Below, piece by piece: positions 47,072 to 58,179 of a DNA stretch of 64,000 bases. This DNA is from Delphinus delphis (Eukaryota > Chordata > Mammalia > Artiodactyla > Delphinidae), in contig NC_082683.1 of assembly GCF_949987515.2 (NCBI RefSeq), positions 123,962,582 to 124,026,581 on the forward strand, in the 5' to 3' direction. The position numbers and the translations under genes are program-made. Each line of letters opens with the position of its first letter. Within the stretch, counting starts at the first letter, position 1. Below the pieces are notes generated by a model, which was not told the origin of the DNA, did not search any database, and worked only from the letters and a program-made list of their open reading frames with translations.

Positions 47072-47600
47072 GTTTCTTATAAAAATTGTTGTAAAATACA
47101 CATTACATAAAATTAAGCATATTAACCATTTTTAAGAGTTCAGTTCACTGACATTAAGTACATTCATATTGTTGTGATACCATCACCATCATCCAGCTGC
47201 AAAACTCTTCTCATCTTGCAAAACTGAAACTCTATACCCATTAAGCAATAACCCTTCATTCTTCCCTCCCCCAGCCCCTGACAACCACTGTTCTACTTCC
47301 TGTCTCTATGAATTTGTCTACTCCAGGTACCTCATATAAGTGGTTTTATACAGTATTTGTCCTTTGTGACTGGCTTATTTTACTTAGAATAAGGTCCTTA
47401 AGGTTCATCCATGTGCAGCATGTGTCAGTATTTCCTTTCTTTTTAAGGTTGACAAATATTCCATTGTATGTATGTATCACGTTTTGTTCAGCCTTTCATC
47501 TGTCAGTGAACACTTGGGTCATTTCCACCTTTTGGCTATTGTGAATAATGCTGCTATAAGCAGAGCTGTACAAATATCTCTCCAAGTCCCTGCCTTCAGT
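47072..47600 (-). repeat. Old L1 3'UTR fragment, antisense
   Basis: 'ttgttgtaaaatacacatta', 'cacatccagctgcaaaac'-type words and 'ttaaggttcatccatgtgc' mark an old L1M 3' end. No coding capacity. Confidence 0.6.
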
Positions 47601-48545
47601 TATTTTGTGAATATCCCCATTGGAATAATTTTTAAAAGATCTTATTTTTCCTTTATTTGCTTATTTTAAAAAAATGATAATCACTTTGATGTATGGTTCC
47701 CAGTAGAATATATATATTTGAAAAGTGATTACTCTTCTTTTTCAGTTTGAGAAATGATTAATCAGATAATACTTTAAAAGATTTTGAGTATAACAAGACT
47801 TTATAGTTTTCACATAGTGGTTTTAATAGATCCAAATTTGCTGTCATATAGGAATATTTTTTGTTTTTAAACACTGATGATTCACTACATAGGAAAATAA
47901 AGTTTTTTGATCTTGAGTCAGATATTATCTGTTCCTATAGTTTTACTCTCTTTTTAAATCCTGTGAGTTCATGGAAAGATTAATTTATTGCATATAAAAG
48001 TTTTGATACTTTTTAAAAATAGATTTAACTGTTCCTTATTAATGGCATCATGTCTTAGTTATATATATCATAGATCTCAAATACATAAAAAAGAGAAGCT
48101 TCTTTTTTCAAAAATTACAGGCTAGTTTATTTGGACCAATCCTCCCACTGAAATCAACTCAAAAATGCTTGATTAAAAACTTTAAAAATTATCCTAAAAG
48201 TAAATAACTGTCTTGATAGTAAGGAATTATCAGTCCAAAATGGAAGGGAAAAAGGGAATCCAGAGAAGTGAGCATGATAGCCACTTTTGCCCTGAAGATA
48301 TTTGTCAGTCTTGGCATATCTAAACTTTAGTTTTGGTGGCCTTGAAGGTCAAGGTAAATAGAAACAAAGCTCAGGATCCTAATCAGGTATGGATTCCTAT
48401 AAGAGACCTCGCACAATATTCTGGGACCCCCAAAGGGCCTCCTCCTCAAGGTATAGATGAAACAGAAGGAAGTTAGCCCTCAGGTAGCCTTGCAGCATCT
48501 TCTGTAAAAGAAATCCTGAGTATATGCAGAATTTTTCTTGATTTG
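47601..48545. other. Intron 3 sequence, no recognised feature
   Basis: AT-rich, unique-looking. Confidence 0.4.
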
Positions 48546-48549
48546 GCTT

Positions 48550-48925
48550 CATTCAGCTACCTTTAGTTCTTAGAGCATAAAATGTTGTTTGTTTCTTCTA
48601 TGCTTTGCTTCTGCTTTTCTCTCTTTGTGGGATGTTCTGCTGTCCCATGCACCTCCTACTTAGTTGGCAAGTTTAATTTCATCCTTCAAGCCTCAGCTCT
48701 TATCTGTGATATATCTCTAGTTTACCAAGGCAGATGCAGGCATTCCTTCCTCTGTGTTCTCGTATTTTATGGATAACTCAATTATTATGTTTGTTTGCAT
48801 GTTGCTCACCATTAGACTATAACTTCTTTGGAACAATGACCATTTCTTTTTCCTTTTTGTTTCCTCAACACTTAGTAAATTTCCTGTCATGTAGTAGGTG
48901 CCCAATAAATATTAGTAAAAGAAAG
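48550..48925 (+). repeat. L2 3' end, sense
   Basis: 'ttcaagcctcagctcttatc', 'cattagactataacttctt' and 'gtaggtgcccaataaatatt' are L2 3'-end words in order. Confidence 0.65.
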
Positions 48926-50825
48926 GCAAGAAGTTTCTGTATTCAATGCCTTAGACAAGGGTAGGCATGGGTTGGAGGAGGGGTGATTTTTACTAAGAGA
49001 TTGAAGAGCTAGCATCTTCTATCTAGATACTCCTGGACCAAGCATGAAGTTTTGAAAGTGTTGTATATAACGTGATGCAGGAGGGAAGAGATACCTGCTT
49101 GGCCAGCTAGATTAGTCAGAGTAACCTGATGATCAGCAAAGTGATAGACATTACAGCTAGTTCACTTTCATATTTATTACTAATTGTAGTTAACAATATG
49201 TTTTGTTCATTTTAGATTAAGTTACTCTGCCATCTTCCACCTCTGTAGGCCATTATTCTTAGATGTTTTCTGAAAAAGTATTATAACGCATTAATCCAAG
49301 GAAAGCACAAATAAGAAAATAAATCTAGCTTTCAAAAATTGTAACTGCAGCTGCACATCTATTTTTTTAAATCAACTTTACTGCTATTTATCTCCAGTAG
49401 CGTGCATATCTGTATTGGCTGTATTGATTCCATTTCAACAATTAAAAACAAATTCCGACCTTTGGTGAAATTACTAACTGTATATAGATGAGTACTATAG
49501 TTCTTCCAACAATTATCTATTAATAAATTAGGGAAAGAAGCAGTACAAAATGAAGTTAACATGATTATGCAGGGGTCAGGTAGTAGGTTTGTTAGGCTAG
49601 ATTAAGGAGTTTACTTTTTAGTGTAATTGAAATAGCTGATCACTAGAGTATTTTAAACATGGAAATGATATGATTTGTCTTTTTAAAAGTTAGCTGTGGT
49701 TGCTTTTTGGAGAGTAGCGTTTGAGTAAGATCAGAAGCTAGGAGATAGGAGGCCATTGATGTAATCCAGAGACTGAGATGAAAATCTCTGAGATTGTAGT
49801 TGAGAACAGATGATGGTTGAGGCAGAGATAATGGCATTAAAGGTGGTGAGAAGTAATTTGAAATGTATCTTGGACATGGATTTGCTGATGGATTTTATAT
49901 AGTGGATGAGGGAAAGAGAAATGAAGGATGCTTCCTTAGTTTTTGACTTGATCAACTGTGTGGGTGGATATTGATGTTATTAAGATGGGGAATACTAGAG
50001 AAAAAGGAGTAAGTTTGGAGAGGGACATCTGAAATCAAGAGATTTGTTCAGAGGGAAAAGACTTCAGTTTTTTACTAATTACTTTAATGGTTACTCTGAT
50101 TACTTTAATAAAGAAATTTCTTTCAATTTTTGAGTGATATGTGATATGCCAGTACACATGTTAATGTATTGAATGAGGTTTCTCCTTTTGTTTCTGGAGC
50201 TATACATAAACCTGTTGAATGGAGATAAATCAAATTGTTAAGAATAATGTCTGCTGAATGTGACTAAAGCAAAGTCAAAGGCCTATGAGACTAAGAAACT
50301 ACTTACATTGTATGTAGTGACATATATACTTAGATACTTGGTAAACCATGCTGAGATATTTGACAGCATTAAAGGCTATGATTCTATCTTGTTTAAAGGC
50401 TTTACATTAATTATTCTCTGTGTTATTTCTTGTACCTTAATTGACCAGGTCTCAGTGTCTTATACTTGGAGAGAGGAATGAAAATTTTTAAAACATTTAA
50501 CAGTTTTTATTCTCCATTGGCTTTGGTTGATGTAGGTGCAAATTCTCTCCCCTTTTTTTTAATTTGACCTTAATTAAATGTGTATTAATAAGACTTACAG
50601 TACAGTACTGTATGGTACTCAGCAAATCCTTATTTTGTTCATGACCCTAGGTCTTAGATAAAATGAGGTGACTTAAATACTTAAGGCGGTCAAGGTAAGT
50701 AGCTGCTAATACTTATACCAGATCTGTGTTCTGATTTGGTGTCGTACTTCAGTTATGAATTTGTCAGTGTTATACAGTAAATACTCACTTAAAACCAAAC
50801 CAAAAATAAAGTTGAAATATCTTTT
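48926..50825. other. Intron 3 sequence, no recognised feature
   Basis: Unique-looking. 49640-49960 contains purine-rich sequence that yields short minus-strand frames with no known domain. Confidence 0.4.
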
Positions 50826-51043
50826 CCTAAATTTATTTTAAGATTTTAAAACTGATGAAAAAGTTGAAAGAATAGTACAGTGAACATCCACAAATAGATT
50901 GTTTAAAAAAGTATTTTAGAGTAAGTTGGAAGCATTATGCACTTCATTCATGAATACTTTGACATCTGTCTACTAAGAACAATAACATTATCCTATATAG
51001 CTATAATGCAGTTACCATGGTCAAGATATGTAATATTGAATAT

Positions 51044-51716
51044 AGAGTTGATCCTCATTACTTACAGATTCCATATTTGCAAATTCACCTACTCATTAAG
51101 TTTATTTTTAACCCCCAAATCAGTACTTCCAGTGTTTTCCTCGTCATTTATGGCCATATACATGTACAGAGTGGCAAAAAATTTGAGTTGCCCAGCACAT
51201 ACATCAACACTCACATTCCCAGGTGAGATCAAACAAAGTGACACTCAGACTTCTTGTTTCAAATCAAATACTGTAAGCATACTGTATTGTATCCTTTTTG
51301 TGATACATTTAGTGTCATAGGTTTTGTGTTTTTGTGCTTTTTGTTAGTGATTTCAATGTTGAAGTGGTCCTCAGGTATCGTGCTGAAGTACTATCTGGTA
51401 TTCCTAAGTACAGGAAACCTGGGATGTGCTTTATGGAGAAAATATGTTAGACAAGCTTCATTTAGGCATGAGTTACAGTGCTGTTGGCCATAAGTTCAAT
51501 GTTAATGAATCAACAATATATATCAAATAAAGTGTCTTTAAACAGAAACACATGAAACAAAGTTACTTATTGATTAGTTGATGAAAATATTGTGACCAGA
51601 GCCTCACAGGAACCTAACCCTGTATTTCCGTAGGAGCAGTGATTCAGCACTTGCTTTTTCAGTGTTTGTGGTGACTTTACAGAGCACAACTACCAGTAGT
51701 AATGAGAATTGACCAT
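51044..51716 (+). mobile_element. Tigger/pogo-like DNA transposon with transposase relic
   Basis: Ends are inverted: gttgatcctcattactta at the left and agtaatgagaattgacca at the right. The interior at 51360-51530 encodes, across frameshifts, the N-terminus of a Tigger/jerky-type transposase: (AEVLSGIPKYRK), (LDKLHLGMSYSAVGHKFNVN), (ESTIYIK). This is a CENP-B-like helix-turn-helix DNA-binding domain. The catalytic DDE domain is absent and stops interrupt it, so it is a dead non-autonomous copy. Confidence 0.72.
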
Positions 51717-51769
51717 ATGCTGTTATCATATTTGTATAATATATACAGTTTTGTACTGTCAACTGAAAA

Positions 51770-52320
51770 AAATGCACAACCTAAAAGTTGAGAAATATGT
51801 TTTATTTGGTGGATATACTGAGGACTTAAGCCAGGGAGACAGCCTCTCAGATAGCTCTGAGGGACTGTTCTGGAGAGGTAAAGGAGTAGCTAGGATATAT
51901 GAGTTTTTGCAAAAAAACCCTGGGTAGTCAGAACATCAAAAGATTACTGCTAATTAAAAAACCCCAGACATCTCAAGTTCAAGAATTTAGCTCTTTGTTT
52001 GGGAAGATGCAAGAATCTGGGCTTATTGAAATTGTTCCTTTGCTATGTACCTTAACTATCTATGGTCTGTATCCTCTTTTTCTCTATCTTGAATCCCCTC
52101 AGGGTGCACCATTGGGGGTGGCTGCAGAGACTGATGGCTTGATGGCTGGCAGCCTGCTTATCGCTGTTCTGAGTTCCCCTCAGGGTGCACCATGGGGGGG
52201 GGGTGGGGCCTGCAGTGACGGTTGGATGCAACATCCTTTGTTTACTGATATGGCAGGTGACATTCTTCGTCCATGGTATATTACATATATACACACATAA
52301 TACGTGCACATATATACATG
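51770..52320 (-). repeat. LTR-like ancient repeat
   Basis: 'gagacagcctctcagatagc', 'aacatcaaaagattactgct' and two copies of 'cccctcagggtgcaccat' about 80 bases apart mark a repeat I recognise as a mammalian LTR-type element. AATAAA reads on the minus strand at 51801-51806. Family not named; ends approximate. A 10-base G run lies near 52193. Confidence 0.45.
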
Positions 52321-53026
52321 TATAGTCCATGTTCAAATTTTCCCATTTCAGTAATTTTGTCACTGCCATGCCTCCTTCAATCCAACCCCCAATCCAGCAC
52401 CACATATTTCATTTATTTGTCATATTTCCTTTGTCTCCTTTAGAACAGTTCATTCAACTTTTTGGTCTTTCATGACATTGATATGTTGTTTTATTGTTAT
52501 ATTGACATATCAGTCAAGTTATTTTATAGAATGTCCCTCCATTTGGATTTGTCTGATTGTTTCTTCATGAGTAGATTAACATTAAACATTTTTGCTAGGA
52601 ATTCTCCATGGGTGATGTTGTAGTACCTGATATTAATTTGTCCCCTAATTGGTGATGTTAAGTTTGATCTTTCCATTGTGTAGGTACATTTACCCTTTGT
52701 GATTATAAGCTACGGGGGAGTAGTGTGTTGGGACTGTGTGAATATTCTCTTTCATAGCAATCTTTCACACAGTGGTTTCAGTATTCATTGATTCTTGCCT
52801 TAATCAGTTGTTATAATGTGGTTATAAATAGTGATTTTTAATTCTGTCATTCTACATTTATTAATTGACATTATTCTGTGAATAAGAGCATTTCCTTTGT
52901 CTTTGCCACCTTTGTGAAAAAATTACTGTGGGATTATAGATTTTTATTTTTATTCAATAAATTATAATCTATCACTGATATTTTTATTGATGCTTGAATT
53001 GCCCCAGTTTGTTCAGTAAGACATTT

Positions 53027-53097
53027 TTTGTTGTTCTTTTATTTATTTATTTAAAACATTTTATTGGAGTATAGTTGCTTTACAGTGTTGTGTTAGT
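53027..53097 (-). mobile_element. Minimal L1 insertion (~71 bp) with 19-bp target duplication
   Basis: Only the last ~45 bases of the younger L1 3'UTR (attggagtatagttgcttta...) plus tail are present, framed by tttgttcagtaagacattt at 53008-53026 and 53098-53116. An extreme 5' truncation with intact boundaries. Confidence 0.9.
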
Positions 53098-53159
53098 TTT
53101 GTTCAGTAAGACATTTAAAGTGAACTAAAGCAACTTTGTGTCTGTGTTTTGACATATTC

Positions 53160-53720
53160 CCTTATTTTGAGCACATTTTTTTTTAAAAAAGCACACCAGA
53201 TATTCCCATTGCATTAAATTCCCATTGTATATAATACATTGTGGGGATGTACCATAATTTATTCAGCCAGTCTCCTGTGTTTTGCTATTATAAATAACTC
53301 AGTAAGTAACTTGGTACTTTTTTTTTAGTATTATTGGAGGTGTATCTTCAGCATAAATTCTTAGAAATACACTTGTCTGATCAAAGGGTTAACGCATATA
53401 TGGTTTTGTGAGGTGCTGCTAAATTCCTCCCCATTGGTCTTGTACCATTTAGCAGTCCCACCAGAATTGTTTAAAGAGCCTGGTGTTCCGCGCCGCCCCC
53501 CCCTCCGCCCCCACCGCCCCGCATACTCACTTATACAGTATGTTGTCAAGCTTTTGAATTTTTCCCAGTCTGAAAAGTGGGAATTAGTAATCTCAATGTA
53601 GTTTCAATTTACATTTCCTTTATGAATACACTTAGATGCTTTTTCACATTTTTAAGGGCCATTTGTATATCTTTGGACTATCTCTTCAGATCTTTTGCCC
53701 ATTTTTAAAAAAATCAGGTT
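53160..53720 (-). repeat. Old L1 3' fragment with C-rich expansion
   Basis: 'gggatgtaccataatttatt', 'ttctgtaatctcaatg'-like and 'ttcagatcttttgcccattt' indicate an antisense old L1. At 53491-53521 the normal sequence is replaced by a C-rich run. Confidence 0.5.
53491..53521 (-). other. C-rich tract, potential G-quadruplex on the minus strand
   Basis: C runs of 8 (53496-53503), 5 (53508-53512) and 4 (53517-53520) in a 31-base window. On the minus strand these give enough G triplets for a four-tract quadruplex if the run of 8 supplies two. No role is implied by context. Confidence 0.45.
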
Positions 53721-54102
53721 TTGTTGGGTTTTTTTCCCCCCCTCTCAATTTTTAAACACTGTTGGGGGATTTCGTCTTTTACCTGCAGTGTATGTTACAA
53801 ATATTAAAATATTTATTTTAAACTGTATTTCTGTAACAGGAATTCTGGTCTTTTAAATTATTAAGGAGTTAGATGTAGGAAGTTCTGCTGTATCCTCATC
53901 TGTACAATTTCATTACTTTATGATTCATTTAAATTCAGTTTACTTTTATTTCTTCATCCTGAAAGGGAATAACTTAATAATCATCTAGTAAACAGTTTCA
54001 AAAGTCAATCAAGATAGTCTTTTTATATTTACTGAGGGTTTATGAATGAGTCAGATACACCAAGTAGGTGGAAATATGTATATTTAATTTTCAAGACACT
54101 GT

Positions 54103-54683
54103 TGTTGAAGCCAAGTTTGTGTGCCTGATGCACAATGAGGCCAAACAAACCTAAGTGTCAGAGTTTGGAGCAGAGAAAGGTTTATTGCAAGGGCCATGCA
54201 AGGAGAACAGGTGACTCCTGCTCAAAAGACCCAAACTCCCCATGGGTTTCAGGGAAGAAATTTTTATAGGCAGAAATCTGGGGGAGGGCTGCTGGGTGTG
54301 TAACCCTCCTCTGGTTGGCTGGTGGTGAGGTAACAGGGTGGTGTTCTAAGAATCTCCAGTCAGTCTGGGGTCCACATGCTTGTGCCCAGCCTGAAGTTAC
54401 CATCCTCCACCTGGGTGGGAGGGGCTTAGTTCCTATAGAAGAACTCAAAGATATGTATCAAATTGTTATGCACAATCCCTTCTCCTTCCTGCAGAGAACC
54501 AGGACCGGTTCCCTTTGCAGTTTCTGCATTTTCTCAGTCCCCTAATTCGTAACTGTTTAATCTGCCCTTTGGAACTCAGGGAAGGCGTAGGAGGCTAAAA
54601 GCCTTCTTCCTACAAACAAGAAACAGGGGACATTGAAAGGCTTTTATGCCTGGGATGGCCCCACAGGGTCCTGCTTGGTTTCA
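54103..54683 (-). repeat. LTR of a second class I ERV, antisense
   Basis: On the minus strand it starts TGAAACCAAGCAGGACC, has CTATAAAAA (54262-54268), AATAAA (54181-54186) and ends ...GGCTTCAACA. The order and ~80-base TATA-to-polyA spacing fit a gammaretrovirus-type LTR of ~581 bp. No matching target duplication was found. Unrelated in sequence to the LTRs at 17151. Confidence 0.75.
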
Positions 54684-54840
54684 GTCCCCCGTTTTCTTTG
54701 ATTCTCCTCAGTCATGAGAGGAACAGATGTTGGACGAGACAGGGAATAAAATTTGGATAGACAGGTTAATCATAAACTCTGCAGAGGAACTCAGTTTTAG
54801 GGGGACTCAGTTTCAGCACTATTCCTGTTGATACTTAATC
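54684..54840 (-). pseudogene. 3' internal end of the second ERV with polypurine tract
   Basis: Directly 5' of the LTR on the minus strand is AAAGAAAACGGGGGAC (54684-54699), a classic polypurine tract that primes plus-strand synthesis. About 140 further bases show no identifiable protein. This makes the LTR a 3' LTR of a truncated provirus rather than a solo LTR. The end at 54840 is approximate. Confidence 0.6.
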
Positions 54841-55050
54841 TTCTTCACATCTCAGAGAAAAATAAAGAAAATATGTGAGATTCTGATATCTTTTTTTTCT
54901 AATTACAATAGTTTGGAATCAAATGATATTTTTTCATTTGAGATGAGAATGTTAATGAGAATTTATTCCTGGCTGTGATTATATTGAATTTGAATGTTTC
55001 TTTTTAGGAACTAATAAATTACTAAGAACTACTTCCTCTCTGTGTTTTAG

Positions 55051-55850
<800 letters not shown>

Positions 55851-56960
55851 TTTAACCTGGTATATCTTTTTCCATTACTTGAATTTCAGTTCTTCTGTAC
55901 CCTTATTTTATGATGTGTACTTATAAAAATAGTATTCTATAGCTGGATTTTTTTTTCTTATCCGTTTCTCACAAATTTGGCTTTTAACTGGAGATTTCAG
56001 TCAATTTATGTTTATTGTGAGTGCTGATATATTTGGATCTATTTTTATATCTTATTATAAGTTTTCTATTTGAAAAAATTTTCCCCTATTAATTTCCCCC
56101 TCCTCTTTTTGCCTTCATTTTGAATTGCTTGAAGGTTTTGCATTTGGCCCATTTTGTTTCCGCTATTTGCAAGGAAGATGGACATTCATGTTTTACAAGA
56201 GTAATTAACAAAGTATAAAGTCAATAAATAACTTTGCCCTTCTCCTGAATGTACACCTTAGCACATTATAATCTCTTCATCCGTTGTCTAATTTTATATA
56301 GATATAAGTTTTATGTTGTTCAGAATGTAGTTATATTCTGTTTTTCCTCTCATGAATTAAAATATTATCATTGTTTTATTAGTTAGTGTTTGTTTAGATT
56401 TACCGACATATTTACCAATACCTTTGGCTCTTCTGTTACGGATTTTCTATGTGGGGTCATTTTGTACCTGGTAAAGTACAGTCTTTACCAGTTCGTCTAG
56501 GTGAGAGTTTGTTGATCTAAAACAGTTTTAGTTTCCTATTTTCCTTTCCTTTCTTTCATTCACTTCTTCCCTTTTCATCCTTTTCCAGAAAATATCTTTT
56601 TCATGTCAGTTCTTCAAAGGTAGTTTTACTAGGTACACACTTATAGTTTGACAGTTATTTTGTTTCAGGTGATATTCCACTGTATTCTGCCCTTACTTTT
56701 AAAATTGAGAAGTCAGTCTAATTGTGGTTCCTTTGTAGTTAACTTATCTCTCTTCCTTGACTACAGGTAATTCTGTTTTTCTTCACTGTTTTTATTTCTT
56801 CTTAATTAATGTCACAACAGTGTATCAAGGTATGGATTTGCTTTTTATTTTTCATACTTGGAATTTATGTTCTTGATCTTAGAAACTGGAATCTTGAAAA
56901 ATGAGGGAAATTTGTAGTTAGTAAGTCTTTGATTATTCTCTACCATTCTCTGTATTTTTT
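55851..56960 (-). repeat. Old L1 fragment, antisense
   Basis: 'cagtcaatttatgtttattg', 'tcttctgttacggattttc' and 'gtagttaacttatctctctt' resemble a decayed L1 5'/ORF1 side. Sequence at 63890-64000 (ctgatgagatacatgttaag) may continue it, as if the full-length L1 had inserted into it. Confidence 0.45.
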
Positions 56961-57784
56961 TTGTCCTTTACCTTTTATTTTTTTAATTAATTGATTAATT
57001 AATTGATTAATTAATTTTTTCACACACACACACACACTGTATTTTATTTTTACAAGAGATAAATAAACTGACACCAAGCATTGTAAATACATGACCACAA
57101 CAAAAGCAACGATTGCAATTACCAAACACGAAACACACTCATACTATGTCGTAAGATTGACATTCAGTCCAGTAATCCTCCACTGTAACAGCTCCTTTAC
57201 TTTGCAGTGAGAATTGATTTGTATATTTTTTACCTCTGAGTCCTTGTGGGATTTTTTTTTTTATTCAAACAGAAAGTCACAAAAATTATAATCATCCTCA
57301 TCAGTTCACTCAGTCCCATGTAATTATTTTTTTTTATCTTGATGTTTTGTTAGCACTTGTATGAATTCATCAGTTTTCCATTAGAGTTCTGAAAATGCTT
57401 ATTCATTCAGTTCAGCAGTATAGTCAGTTACCAGAAACCTGTACTTGTCAGAGTCTTTTCCATGAATTCCTTGAAGATGAAAGCCTTTTATAGGAACATT
57501 TTTGCAAAAGCATCAGAGTACACCCAGAACTGTCTGTAAATGACAAAAGACTAAAAAAATGACCATGGTTAAAGATTTGATGAAAGTTCATAATAATGCA
57601 ATTGACAAGGAAATTTAGTTATTTCTGAGACATACATTTTAAAGTAATAACTAGAATTATGACTTATACAATTATACCAGAACATATAAGATTTTTAGAA
57701 ATTTCTTGTAATGTCTGAAACATTTATATTAACATATTTCCATACAAATAACCCAAAGAAAGTTTAGTATTAGTTGTTTTTTGT
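56961..57784. other. Unassigned block with simple repeats
   Basis: An (aattgatt)-type run at 56990-57018 and a CA run at 57021-57040 precede about 550 bases that I cannot place in an L1 or SINE family (for example 'aaataaactgacaccaagc', 'gttcactcagtcccatgt'). Confidence 0.35.
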
Positions 57785-58179
57785 TTGTTTGTTTGTTTTT
57801 TTATACTGCAGGTTCTTATTAGTCATCAGTTTTATACACATCACGGTATACATGTCAATCCCAATCGCCCAATTCAGCACACCACCATCCCCACCCCACA
57901 GCGGTTTTCCCCCCTTGGTGTCCATACATTTGTTCTCTACATCTGTGTCTCAACTTCTGCCCTGCAAACCGGGTCATCTGTACCATTTTTCTAGGTTCTG
58001 CATACATGCGTTAATAAACAATATTTGTTTTTCTCATTCTGACTTACTTCACTCTGTATGACAGTCTCTAGATCCATCCACGTCTCAACAAATGACTCAA
58101 TTTCGTTCCATTTTATGGCTGAGTAATATTCCATTGTATATATGTACCACATCTTCTTTATCCGTTTGTCTGTTGATGG

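Larger units (their letters stand above)
50830..53160 (-). repeat. Old L1M 3'UTR, antisense, with several insertions
   Basis: 'gttgaaagaatagtacagtg' (50862), 'agaacaataacattatccta' (50977), 'tccatgttcaaattttccc' (52327), 'agaatgtccctccatttgg' (52529) and 'attgattcttgccttaatc' (52786) follow the order of a single ancient L1 3' end. A Tigger-like element (51044-51716), an LTR-like repeat (about 51770-52320) and a tiny L1 insertion (53027-53097) split it. Confidence 0.6.

Noticed and set aside
54182..54448. 88-codon minus-strand frame near exon 4
   Set aside because: Lies wholly in the second ERV's LTR.
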